Positions 25,718 through 33,171 of a DNA stretch of 64,000 bases are shown in pieces. Position 1 is the first letter of the stretch, and each line of letters starts with the position of its first letter. The translations under genes and the position numbers were made by a program. The notes below the pieces were generated by a model, which ran no database searches, was not told the origin of the DNA, and saw only the letters and a list, made by a program, of their open reading frames with translations. Origin of the DNA: CAZMZF01 sp964570765 (GTDB taxonomy: Bacteria; Zixibacteria; MSB-5A5; RBG-16-43-9); NCBI GenBank assembly GCA_964570765.1, contig CAZMZF010000001.1, forward strand, positions 1 through 64,000, read 5' to 3'.

Positions 25718-26464
25718 ATGATTACTTATTTTTATGTTGAGCCAATAAATGTAGACAAAAATTTTCTAAAGATCGAGGGAGAGGAGGCTAAACATATCTG
25801 TCAGGTATTGAGAAAAAAAGAAGGAGAGGTTATTGAGGCAGTAGATGGTCAAGGGATAAAATATCAGGTTCTGATTACCAACACTGGCAGAGATTGGGTG
25901 CAGGGTAAAATTCTTACTCAGATCAGAAAAGAGAATGAGCCTTTAACTCATCTGACATTAGCTCAGGGCTTGATCAAAGGGGTGAGGATGGATTTTTTAG
26001 TGGAAAAAATTACAGAGATTGGAGTCTCTTCCATCATACCTCTTATAACTGAAAAAAGTGTGGTTAAATTGGAAAAAGATAAAAGAGAGATTGCGAGGTT
26101 AAATCGGTGGAAAAGGATAGCTATAAGTGGAATGAAGCAGTCTTTGCGTTCAAAGCTACCAGAGATACAAAAACCGATCTTAGTTCAAGATCTTTTAGCT
26201 AAGATTAAGGAATATGATTTAGCTCTTATAGCCTGTCAGACAAAAAGGTCAAAATCCTTAAAGCAGGTTTTTGAAGCCAAAAAAAGATTAAAGAAAATCT
26301 TGCTTTTGATTGGTCCGGAAAGTGGATTTTCTCAGGGAGAGTTAGACCTTGCTTTAAAATCTGGTGTTATCCCGGTCTCCTTAGGACCAAGAAGACTTCG
26401 TTCTGAAACTGCTGGGATCGTGTTTTCCTCTCTGGTATTGTACGAATTAGAAGATTTAGGATGA
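25718..26464 (+). CDS. rsmE: 16S rRNA (uracil-1498-N3)-methyltransferase RsmE
   Basis: SPOUT-class methyltransferase acting on 16S rRNA. The 248-residue product has an N-terminal PUA-like domain (EGEEAKHICQVLRKKEGEVI) and the C-terminal knot with AQGLIKGVRMDFLVEKITEIG, LLIGPESGFSQGELD and LGPRRLRSETAG, the SAM-binding loops. ATG 25718 follows GAGAGGAG. Normally rsmE directly follows prmA; here a cassette separates them. Confidence 0.94.
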   Translation: MITYFYVEPINVDKNFLKIEGEEAKHICQVLRKKEGEVIEAVDGQGIKYQVLITNTGRDWVQGKILTQIRKENEPLTHLTLAQGLIKGVRMDFLVEKITEIGVSSIIPLITEKSVVKLEKDKREIARLNRWKRIAISGMKQSLRSKLPEIQKPILVQDLLAKIKEYDLALIACQTKRSKSLKQVFEAKKRLKKILLLIGPESGFSQGELDLALKSGVIPVSLGPRRLRSETAGIVFSSLVLYELEDLG

Positions 26465-26826
26465 TTTTTCTGGTAATATAACTGACAGACTTCCATTTTG
26501 TTAACCCCGCGTAGCCGAGCCTTTAGGGCTCGGCGGAGGTCTAAAACCTCCGCTACGCGATTGTTGGTTGAATATATCCACACAGGACTCCTTTAGATCG
26601 ATGGGCTTCTATTTGCATGGCAAGGGATTGTTGAGTGTAGTGAAACCCCGCCTTTGCGGGATCCTCTCCTGTATTTTTCAGGTCGTAAAGACGTATTGAA
26701 TACGTCTCTTCTTTTTTTAGGCGACCCTGAAAGGGTCGCGCTACGAAGACAAAAAGTTATTGGTAACGTCGGGCTTTATGCCCGACGAAAAAAACTATGG
26801 AGGTCTGAAGAACTCTGCTACATTTT
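26465..26826. repeat. Repeat-filled spacer between rsmE and the exosortase genes
   Basis: No gene is credible in these 362 bases. From left to right: a Y-shaped element of the GTAGCC...GCTACG type (26508-26559), a TTGTTGAG-core element (26621-26670), a degraded GTAAAGACGTATT palindrome (26685-26708), a half copy of the GCGACCC/GGGTCGC hairpin ending GCTACG (26720-26746), and an AACGTCGGGC...GCCCGACG palindrome (26764-26787). An apparent open frame over the right part is made wholly of these repeats. Confidence 0.8.
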
Positions 26827-27282
26827 CTACTTTGATATAAACCAAGTATAGAGATTCTTGCGGGCTAAGATGAGCCATAAGACAAAGGGGATGCACCAGT
26901 TCAAAAAATAGAGGCATAAGGATAAAGTTAAGCCTGCTTTTGAGGGGTTTTCACTCAGTCCGTAGATTAAAAAAATGAGTTCAGCTATCAATATCTGCCA
27001 TAAGAAAATTAGAAAAAGCCCCAGGAGAAGTTTTTTTACTATCTTTTGAGATTTTATCCCCGGGATGATTAAAAGAAGGGAGATAAAGGGTAAGTAATTG
27101 TAAAATAAAGGAGGTAAAAAAGGGATAATGATCAGGTCTATACTGAATAGTTTGAGAAATGGAGTGACTATATAGTCGAAGAAAAGAAAATAATAATATT
27201 CCCCTACAAAATACCAAAAGGCAAATAAAATCAAGGAAATTACTGAAAATTTTATGATAAAGGGGAGAAACTTCTCTTTCAT
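26827..27282 (-). CDS. Exosortase H-associated membrane protein
   Basis: A very hydrophobic protein of about 151 residues with four predicted membrane helices, rich in Phe, Leu and Ile. Position directly after the exosortase H gene and the overall build match the XrtH-associated membrane protein family, whose role is unknown. I place the start at ATG 27282 (MKEKFLPFIIKFSVISLILF); an in-frame ATG at 27312 lies in a GTAGAGACGCA-type repeat and is less likely. The C terminus ends in LARKNLYTWFISK. Identification rests mainly on neighbourhood and hydropathy. Confidence 0.65.
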   Translation of the reverse strand: MKEKFLPFIIKFSVISLILFAFWYFVGEYYYFLFFDYIVTPFLKLFSIDLIIIPFLPPLFYNYLPFISLLLIIPGIKSQKIVKKLLLGLFLIFLWQILIAELIFLIYGLSENPSKAGLTLSLCLYFLNWCIPFVLWLILARKNLYTWFISK

Positions 27283-27342
27283 AAAATCGTAGTGCGATCC
27301 TTTCAACCGCATAGAGACGCATAGCGATGCGTCTTTACATCG

Positions 27343-27906
27343 CTAAAATCTTTCAGATTTGACTATTTTCTCTATCCATAGAATCCAGGTGCAAAGTATT
27401 ATTAAGATCAAAGCTACCTGCCAGAAATAGAGATGCAAAAACTCGAATAGTTCTGGTCGATAGTTAGAGAGAGCTGATATGAAAACCATCCGGATTATAT
27501 TAATTAAGAAAATAAATGGTATCCCAAAAAGAGCACCCCAGAGCTTCTTTTTAAAGCTGGCTGGATAGGCTAACATACCTAATAGGAAGATAAACATCTC
27601 ATATAGACCAGTGCACTCAACTACAATTACCAAATTGAAGTTTTTCATATTCAAAAATTGCCAGCTGACTTGGGCATCCATTCCAAAAAGATTTAAGACC
27701 AGACCGACTACATAAGCAGTGGCAAACACTAATTTTTCACTAAAGGGATATAGAAGGTTATCCCGGGTTAGGGAGAACAAAATGGTGAAAGGGATTAATA
27801 GTCCTATAAACAAAAGCACAAACCTTAAAATCGCTTTATAATCTTTTCCTTTCTTTTCTTCTTTCTGGATGATTTCTTTTGAGGTTTTTCTGTGCTTTTT
27901 TTTCAT
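27343..27906 (-). CDS. xrtH: Exosortase H (XrtH-like) transpeptidase
   Basis: Multi-pass membrane cysteine protease/transpeptidase that cleaves C-terminal PEP- or IPTL-type sorting signals. The 187-residue product has a basic cytoplasmic N terminus (1-24) and the exosortase catalytic set: Cys98 in VVECTGLYEMFIFLLGMLAYP, Arg139 in NIIRMVF and His158 in FLHLYFWQ. The small size matches XrtH rather than the longer EpsI-fused types. A protein with an IPSLSSLG C-terminal signal is coded just upstream (28185-28664), the expected substrate type for XrtH. Confidence 0.87.
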   Translation of the reverse strand: MKKKHRKTSKEIIQKEEKKGKDYKAILRFVLLFIGLLIPFTILFSLTRDNLLYPFSEKLVFATAYVVGLVLNLFGMDAQVSWQFLNMKNFNLVIVVECTGLYEMFIFLLGMLAYPASFKKKLWGALFGIPFIFLINIIRMVFISALSNYRPELFEFLHLYFWQVALILIILCTWILWIEKIVKSERF

Positions 27907-28132
27907 CAGGGTTAAGATTTAGTATATAACCTTGATTTGTCAAGCTTTTTATTTTTTGTAGCGGAAGGCAATCAAGGTATTGAGACTTCAGCCTTCCTTT
28001 AGACCAGTAAAAAACTACCTCACCACTGATTTAGAAGATTAAGCTGATAAATCTGTTGCAATAATCTGCTTAATCCATCCAATCAGCCTCAAGGTTAAAT
28101 TCGACTGTGTATTTTTCCTTAATCATTATAAA

Positions 28133-28160
28133 CCCCCTTTAGAGCTAATCTAAAGGGGGC
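28133..28160 (-). terminator. Strong hairpin after the IPTL-CTERM gene
   Basis: A perfect 11-bp stem, CCCCCTTTAGA (28133-28143) with TCTAAAGGGGG (28149-28159), five-base loop. On the minus strand TTTAT follows, so it can end transcripts of the gene at 28185-28664. On the plus strand CTTATTTTT follows, which is at least as good. Confidence 0.7.
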
Positions 28161-28184
28161 TTATTTTTGCTATCCTAACCTTAC

Positions 28185-28664
28185 TTATGCGGAAACAGGT
28201 TTTCTCCTCAACCAGAGATAGACCCCGGCTATGATAATCAAAGCAATAAGAATAATTATACCCAAACTGCTAAGAGAAGGGATGGATTGCTGTCTCACTG
28301 TAACGCTGCAACCGGTTTTAGTCGAGTCCGATACGCTATCAGTGACAGTGTAAAAGAATTCGCCAGTAGTAGGGAATGTTATAGTGTATGATGAGTTTGT
28401 GTCTCTTAGTGTGAAATTTCCAATCGGGGGGGTACCACTAATAAACACAGTATCACATGTAGTCGGATTTATTTTAAACATTACAGATCTACCTGGCTCA
28501 ATTGTAAGTGTTGGTTGTTTTACATCTGGAACGCCACCAGTACAATTTATTTCAACAAAGTTATAAAGAGGGTCTACTGCAAATAGGGGCATTGGATAGA
28601 TCAGAATCAAAACTGCAGTAGCTACTAACAACGTGATAGTTGATTTAAACCTATTTATATGCAT
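28185..28664 (-). CDS. Exported protein with IPTL-CTERM-type sorting signal, likely XrtH substrate
   Basis: A 159-residue surface or exported protein. Signal peptide at 1-29, then an all-beta domain of about 95 residues (PTLTIEPGRSVMFKINPTTC through FTVTDS-like strands) that resembles a cupredoxin or Ig fold without obvious copper ligands, then IPSLSSLG (128-135), a single membrane helix and the basic tail WLRRKPVSA. That tripartite end is the IPTL-CTERM pattern recognised by exosortase H. ATG 28664 follows AAAAGGAG. It lies between the Lnt-like gene and xrtH on the same strand. It seems to be a dedicated substrate. Confidence 0.85.
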   Translation of the reverse strand: MHINRFKSTITLLVATAVLILIYPMPLFAVDPLYNFVEINCTGGVPDVKQPTLTIEPGRSVMFKINPTTCDTVFISGTPPIGNFTLRDTNSSYTITFPTTGEFFYTVTDSVSDSTKTGCSVTVRQQSIPSLSSLGIIILIALIIIAGVYLWLRRKPVSA

Positions 28665-28707
28665 TTTCTTCTCCTTTTAAAATTGATTCAAAACCAGAGA
28701 GTATCAC

Positions 28708-29439
28708 TCAAGTCCTATCAATGATGGAATTTATAGGCGGTCCACGCAACTGGGGAATTAGGAAGAACTTTTGAGAGAAAAGCTTGTGGCTCTCGACAAA
28801 ATTCAAAAATATTTCTTTAGTTGTAAACTCTATTCCGGTAGCTTTAAAAATTTTAACAGCATGTTCAATTATTTTTACTAATAGTGAATTCAGAAGAACT
28901 ACTATAAAAGAGATGATACCGAAACCAAACAGGGTTACAAGTCTCAGGAAAAAAGGAGTTGAAGGTGTAGAGTGAGTAAGTAAACCGCTGGTGTAGCCCA
29001 GCTTAATGAGTCCTAATTCAAAGAAAACCCACAGGGCAGATACAATAATGGGATTAAATCCAAAGACCTCTTTTGTAAAGCCTACTGTCCAGCCCCAAAG
29101 GGCAAAAAGGAGCGTGCCGCCTATAATCTTTAAGATGGCTGAGGCAGGAGTAATCAAAAGAGCATCCAGGCTCCAGAAGGTAAAGAAGGTAAGACCGAGT
29201 AGAAGCCCCAAACGAAAAGCTTCTCTGGTAGAAACCTTATTGATTCTCCAAAGAAATGGAAACAGTGCAATGAAGGAGAAATACCAGTAGCCGGGGAAGA
29301 GATTGGCTACTAATAGGAAAAGGGCACTTGTGCCTGTATATATAAAATCTTCTGCCAGACTGGAAAAGGAGCGCCCGAGTTCTGAGGAACCGGACAGGCA
29401 ATTATTACCTCTGCAGCACCTTTTCAGGGGTAAAAACAT
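28708..29439 (-). CDS. Lnt-like multi-pass membrane protein lacking the nitrilase domain
   Basis: A 243-residue membrane protein with about six helices. FLLVANLFPGYWYFSFIALF, FRLGLLLGLTFFTFWSLDAL and ALWVFFELGLIKLGYTSGLL resemble the N-terminal membrane region of apolipoprotein N-acyltransferase, but the extracytoplasmic nitrilase domain with its Glu-Lys-Cys triad is absent. Full-length Lnt has about 500 residues. It may be a truncated relic or a separate membrane-only family associated with exosortase loci. The first 25 residues are not hydrophobic, so the true start may be slightly downstream. Confidence 0.6.
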   Translation of the reverse strand: MFLPLKRCCRGNNCLSGSSELGRSFSSLAEDFIYTGTSALFLLVANLFPGYWYFSFIALFPFLWRINKVSTREAFRLGLLLGLTFFTFWSLDALLITPASAILKIIGGTLLFALWGWTVGFTKEVFGFNPIIVSALWVFFELGLIKLGYTSGLLTHSTPSTPFFLRLVTLFGFGIISFIVVLLNSLLVKIIEHAVKIFKATGIEFTTKEIFLNFVESHKLFSQKFFLIPQLRGPPINSIIDRT

Positions 29440-29882
29440 CTGATCCCCTTCTAATTCCTTACAAATGGTTTTAACCTTTTACATTTAGATATCCATAGGT
29501 AATCACCATAAGAGGATTAAATTGAATTCCTAGGAAAATAAATATATTAATCTAAATTTACTCTTTATATACTCTACATTTTCAGGAAGCTTTTGTCAAG
29601 TAAAATCTTTATTTTTTTCGTATTTATCATAAAGAAGGAGTTAACTATATATTTTAGAAGACCTTATCTATCTTAGAAGTCATTTTAAAGAAGGGTTTAA
29701 TTATGAATGTATTAGATGACTTTACTAACCGATTTACAGGCAACAGGTTAAAAAAATGGTGCAGTGGGTCAAATTTTTACTTGACATAAATAGTATGTTA
29801 TTATATAATAAAAATTTAAAAAAGAAGATATGAAAGATTATGAAACAATTTATAGAAGAGATGAAAGGGGGTTAGAGATGAG
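29440..29882. other. AT-rich divergent spacer before rpsU
   Basis: 443 bases, strongly AT-rich, between the divergent Lnt-like gene and rpsU. It holds the rpsU promoter at 29781-29809. A 28-codon frame from ATG 29703 has no good ribosome site and is not called. No repeats of the families seen elsewhere are present. Confidence 0.55.
29781..29809 (+). promoter_or_regulatory. Consensus sigma-70 promoter of rpsU-yqeY
   Basis: TTGACA (29781-29786) and TATAAT (29804-29809), both perfect, with a 17-base spacer, 73 bases before the rpsU start. One of three perfect-consensus promoters or near so in the window. Confidence 0.85.
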
Positions 29883-30080
29883 ATGACCGTTGTTAAGATT
29901 CGAGAGGATGAGAGCTTCGAGAAAGCTTTACGGCGTTTTACCAAGTCCTGCGAAAGATCAGGGATCCTGGCAGATATAAGAAAGCATCAGCATTTCGAGA
30001 AGCCATCCGAAAAGCGGAAAAGGAAAATGGCGGCAGCCAGGCGAAAAAGCCGGCGTAGATTTTATGAGGAACAGATTTAA
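29883..30080 (+). CDS. rpsU: Small ribosomal subunit protein S21 (bS21)
   Basis: 65-residue, highly basic ribosomal protein of the 30S subunit. VKIREDESFEKALRRFTKSC, a mid region replacing RRHFEKPSEKRKRK and the arginine-rich tail are typical of bS21. The stop TAA overlaps the ATG of yqeY. A consensus promoter lies upstream and the order rpsU-yqeY (then often dnaG) is the conserved one. Confidence 0.95.
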   Translation: MTVVKIREDESFEKALRRFTKSCERSGILADIRKHQHFEKPSEKRKRKMAAARRKSRRRFYEEQI

Positions 30081-30529
30081 TGAACCTCAAACAAAGAATT
30101 GAACAGGATATGAGACTGGCGCAAAAGTCGGGTGATAGGCTTAAGTTAAGCCTCACCCGACTTTTGAAATCTGATATCCGCTATAAGGAGATAGATAAAG
30201 GCAAAGAGCTTTCGGATGAAGAGGTTCTTGAGGTTCTTTCATGTTCAGCAAAAAAGCACCGGGATTCTATCGAGCAGTTCAAAAAAGGGGGAAGAGAAGA
30301 CCTATCAAAGAAAGAGGAAGAGGAGCTTAACCTGATTCTGGGATATATGCCAGCCCAGTTTAACTCTGAGGAACTGGAGAGATTGGTGGAAGAATCAATG
30401 ACTGAAGTTGGTGCAGAGGGTGAGAAAGATATCGGCAAAGTGATGGAAGCTCTTATGCCCAAGGTAAAAGGGAGAGCAGACGGTAAAATGGTTAATCTTT
30501 TAGTTTCCTCTAAACTTAAAGCCGGTTAA
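30080..30529 (+). CDS. yqeY: GatB/YqeY domain protein
   Basis: 149-residue protein with the YqeY fold, related to the C-terminal tRNA-binding domain of GatB. Conserved segments: LKQRIEQDMRLAQKSGDRLKL at the start, ELNLILGYMPAQFNSEELE in the middle, and DIGKVMEALMPKVKGRADGK at the end. Exact role unknown, thought to involve tRNA or stress. Coupled to rpsU by a one-base overlap (TAATG). Followed by an intrinsic terminator. Confidence 0.93.
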   Translation: MNLKQRIEQDMRLAQKSGDRLKLSLTRLLKSDIRYKEIDKGKELSDEEVLEVLSCSAKKHRDSIEQFKKGGREDLSKKEEEELNLILGYMPAQFNSEELERLVEESMTEVGAEGEKDIGKVMEALMPKVKGRADGKMVNLLVSSKLKAG

Positions 30530-30564
30530 AGATGAAAAGCTGTCTTGAATACTTAGCTTAAATT

Positions 30565-30604
30565 AAAGCGTTGCTCTAAAAAAAGAGTGACGCTTTTTTA
30601 TTTT
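30565..30604 (+). terminator. Rho-independent terminator after yqeY
   Basis: AAAGCGTTGCTCT (30565-30577) pairs with AGAGTGACGCTTT (30584-30596) including two G:U pairs, followed by TTTATTTT. Confidence 0.85.
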
Positions 30605-30843
30605 AAAGAGAAAAAATAACTTGCAAAGCTTTTTTTGAGGGTTAAATTATAGAAAGATTGACTCACGTTGAGGGCAACGTAGAATTACCGCTCTACCCAA
30701 TATTTGGTAATCCCGCCTTGCCCTCAAGGCGGGAAAGATGAATGCCAGAGTGTAGGGACAGGGATTGTTGAGCTAAGTGAAATCCCGCTTATGCGGGACC
30801 CCTGTCCGATTCAGTCTCACATAAAGGTGAGGAGGGTTACAGA
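30605..30843. repeat. Spacer with palindromes and a TTGTTGAG-core element
   Basis: Contains CACGTTGAGGGCAACGT (30664-30680, also at 33083-33102), a CCCGCCTTGCCCTCAAGGCGGG palindrome in parts near 30711-30733, and a TTGTTGAG-core element at 30753-30807 with outer stem GGACAGGG/CCCTGTCC and inner hairpin TCCCGC-TTAT-GCGGGA. No gene. Confidence 0.75.
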
Positions 30844-31809
30844 ATGATAAAAAGTTTAAATATTCAAAACTTTAAATCTATAAAGCATCTTCACATGAAT
30901 TGCAAAAAGATAAATGTCTTTATAGGGAAACCGAATACTGGCAAGTCAAACATATTAGAAAGCATTGGCATCTTTTCCTTTATGTATGGAAAGCTTGAAG
31001 ATTTAGTTCGATTTGAAAAGAATCTGTCAAACCTATTTAGTGACCAAGAGTTAAGTGAAAAAATAATGATAACCGTAGATGAGTACTATTATGAAATAAA
31101 ATTTGCAAATCAGATGTTTATAGGAAGCGGTGGAGATAAAGAGAAAAAAATCTTTCATTTTGATTTTAATTTTGGTTATAATCTAGGTGGAAGTTCAGGA
31201 GGTTCTGGAACTTCCCTATTCAAATTTTATAGATTTGCTGTAAGAGATAAATTTCCGAGACAGGAGTATAACTTCCTTCTACCGCCGAGAGGAGAAAATC
31301 TGTTATTCATTCTTCAAACGAACAAAACTTTAAGAAAGTTAATTGCAGATATCTTCAGTGAGTATGGCCTGAGGATTGTTTTGAAACCTCAGGAGGAGAA
31401 AATAGAAGTTCAAAAAGAGATTGAAGATGTTATAATCTCTCATCCTTACTCTTTGGTTTCAGATACCCTTCAGAGGGTCATTTTTCATCTTGTAGCCATT
31501 GAAACCAATAAAGATTCTATTATCATCTTTGAAGAACCCGAGGCTCATTCTTTTCCCTACTATACTAAGTTTTTAGCTGAAAGTATAGCTCGCGATAAAA
31601 CTAACCAATATTTCATTTCTACTCATAATCCTTATTTTCTGCTATCGTTAGTAGAAAAATCGCCAAAAGATGACATTGGAGTTTTTATCACTTATTTTAA
31701 GGATTATCAGACCAAGGTTAGAACCTTGAGTGAAGAGGAGATGTCTGAAGTTCTTGACCTTGACACTGATATATTCTTTAACCTTGATAAATTTGTGGGG
31801 GAAGAATGA
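30844..31809 (+). CDS. AAA/ABC-type ATPase (AAA15/OLD-like), first gene of a two-gene unit
   Basis: 321-residue SMC/RecF-like ATPase. It opens MIKSLNIQNFKSIKHLHMNC, the typical start of AAA15/OLD ATPases, with Walker A GKPNTGKS (28-35), a signature-like SLVSDTLQR (203-211), Walker B IIIFEEPEAH (226-235) and a switch His261 in ISTHNP. The middle domain (60-190) is unlike SbcC coiled coils and carries a Gly/Ser-rich loop (GGSSGGSG). The next gene starts inside its stop codon and encodes a small TOPRIM-like protein, so together they correspond to a split OLD nuclease or a PARIS-like ATPase plus TOPRIM arrangement. A role in defence or DNA damage is inferred. Confidence 0.8.
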   Translation: MIKSLNIQNFKSIKHLHMNCKKINVFIGKPNTGKSNILESIGIFSFMYGKLEDLVRFEKNLSNLFSDQELSEKIMITVDEYYYEIKFANQMFIGSGGDKEKKIFHFDFNFGYNLGGSSGGSGTSLFKFYRFAVRDKFPRQEYNFLLPPRGENLLFILQTNKTLRKLIADIFSEYGLRIVLKPQEEKIEVQKEIEDVIISHPYSLVSDTLQRVIFHLVAIETNKDSIIIFEEPEAHSFPYYTKFLAESIARDKTNQYFISTHNPYFLLSLVEKSPKDDIGVFITYFKDYQTKVRTLSEEEMSEVLDLDTDIFFNLDKFVGEE

Positions 31810-32264
31810 TATATGTGGAATGTGACTCGGATAAAGCATTGGTTAAGGCACTCAGCATTCCTAAAAAGAAAATAATATGTGCATGTGGTAAAGGGAGGGT
31901 TTGCGATAGATTAATGAAATATAAAAATTCTTTAGGATTAGTAGATGAAGACCCGGGACATCCAGAGCCCCATTATATTAGAAAGTTGAGAATTATTTTA
32001 GATAAAGATGAGATCAGGCTCTTATATGATGAAAGTAACCAGAACCATCTGATTATCTTATGTCCAGAATTAGAGAAATGGATATTGGAGACAACCAAAG
32101 AAGTGGGAGAGGACATAACAAAATATAATTTATCTGATGATCTAGGGGAATTATACAAAAGAATAATCATAAGACCAGAAAAATTAGAAAATTTAGTAAA
32201 AGATATTAAGAATAAAAGCAAGAGGCTAAAAACTTTGGAAGAGCTTTTAAAAAAATTTGCATGA
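31806..32264 (+). CDS. Small TOPRIM-like protein paired with the ATPase
   Basis: 152-residue protein. MIYVECDSDKALVKAL gives a conserved-looking Glu5 after a first strand, CACGKGRVCDRLMKY a GKG turn and helix, and GLVDEDPG (residues 44-51) an acidic DxD-like triplet after a second strand: the order of E and DxD of a TOPRIM domain. The C-terminal half is helical and charged. No zinc or helicase motif. The start codon overlaps the ATPase stop (ATGA), showing tight coupling. The TOPRIM call is by eye and should be treated as probable only; the family could be a DUF found next to AAA15 ATPases. Confidence 0.6.
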   Translation: MIYVECDSDKALVKALSIPKKKIICACGKGRVCDRLMKYKNSLGLVDEDPGHPEPHYIRKLRIILDKDEIRLLYDESNQNHLIILCPELEKWILETTKEVGEDITKYNLSDDLGELYKRIIIRPEKLENLVKDIKNKSKRLKTLEELLKKFA

Positions 32265-32276
32265 AAGGAGGGAGTT

Positions 32277-32924
32277 ATGAACTGGATTGATTATGTTTTA
32301 ATTGCTTTACTTCTGGTGGCGATTTTTATTGGTTCAAAGCGCGGGCTTTTCAGCGGGATTATGGGACTAATTGGTCTTTTCTTAGGGGTGATTGTATCGG
32401 TTAATTATATTGATTCAGTAACCTTAAGGGTCTTGTCTCATATGAAAGTCTCGCCAGTAGTGGTTGCATTTTTTAGTTTGATATTCCTTTTTGCTTTAGT
32501 TTATCTGGTGGTTAAGATTATAGCCTTTTTATTCTACAAGGTAGCTTCTCTAAATCCCTTAGGAAAGATCGACAAATTTGGCGGTGCAATTTTCGGTATC
32601 TTTCAAGGATGGATAGTTTTAGGATTTTTCATGATTCTTTTGATTTTTCCTCCTCTTCCTCTTAGCTTGACCAATAAAATCGATACTTCTTTTCTTGGAC
32701 CTTTGATCCGGGGCTCTGTTCCTTTAATCTATCAGGAATCTTCTTTTCTACATCCTCAGAACACCTCTTTTGTGGAAAAGTTAAAGGTTGCCTTGAAGCA
32801 AGAATCGCCAGAAGAGGCAAAAAGCCCCTGGGAAGCCCTGGGAAGAACTCCACCTAAAAGGACTAATCGGGCAGAGATTATCGCTCAAGACCTGGATGAA
32901 TATTTTGGAAAAGAAATCAAATAG
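32277..32924 (+). CDS. cvpA: CvpA family membrane protein
   Basis: 215-residue protein with four membrane helices in the first 130 residues: MNWIDYVLIALLLVAIFIGS followed by KRGLFSGIMGLIGLFLGV is the standard CvpA opening. The cytoplasmic tail is proline- and charge-rich. CvpA is linked to colicin V production, biofilm and envelope stress in other bacteria. ATG 32277 follows AAAGGAGG. mutS2 comes next, a common order in many genomes (cvpA-mutS2). Confidence 0.87.
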   Translation: MNWIDYVLIALLLVAIFIGSKRGLFSGIMGLIGLFLGVIVSVNYIDSVTLRVLSHMKVSPVVVAFFSLIFLFALVYLVVKIIAFLFYKVASLNPLGKIDKFGGAIFGIFQGWIVLGFFMILLIFPPLPLSLTNKIDTSFLGPLIRGSVPLIYQESSFLHPQNTSFVEKLKVALKQESPEEAKSPWEALGRTPPKRTNRAEIIAQDLDEYFGKEIK

Positions 32925-33171
32925 TTGCGTAGGGGTGGAGCTTGTTGAGCGAAGCAAAATCCCCCGCCAAAGGCGGGGGGTCACCACCGAAATTTATTCG
33001 GGCGGAGTTAGACTCCCTACGGGGAGCGAAGCCTCCGCAGGATCGTAAGGCTTTTATCAACCGCCTTACGTGAGTCTTGACCCCACGTTGAGGGCAACGT
33101 GGGTTGCCAGTTAAGAGTTTAATCCGCGGGAGTGGGTTGAACTCTTGAACCTTTGAACCCTTGATCTTTCT
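32925..33171. repeat. Repeat-filled spacer between cvpA and mutS2
   Basis: Contains a TTGTTGAG-core element (32929-32988; outer GGTGG/CCACC, inner CCCGCC-AAA-GGCGGG), a CGTAAGGC...GCCTTACG palindrome (about 33044-33070), CCCACGTTGAGGGCAACGTG (33081-33100) and an inverted GGTTCAAAGG word tract (33140-33171). The element run also shields the mutS2 start, which is a TTG without an evident ribosome site. Confidence 0.75.

Noticed and set aside
26764..26787. AACGTCGGGC hairpin as a terminator
   Set aside because: On the plus strand it is followed by A residues and on the minus strand the T-run precedes the stem, so it cannot act as a simple intrinsic terminator for either neighbour.
26654..26851. 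65-codon plus-strand frame after rsmE
   Set aside because: Its sequence is made entirely of palindromic repeats (half Y element, GTAAAGACG palindrome, CGTCGGGC palindrome); no ribosome site and no protein-like composition.
29703..29789. 28-codon frame upstream of rpsU
   Set aside because: No adequate ribosome site and it overlaps the rpsU promoter; composition is that of the AT-rich spacer.
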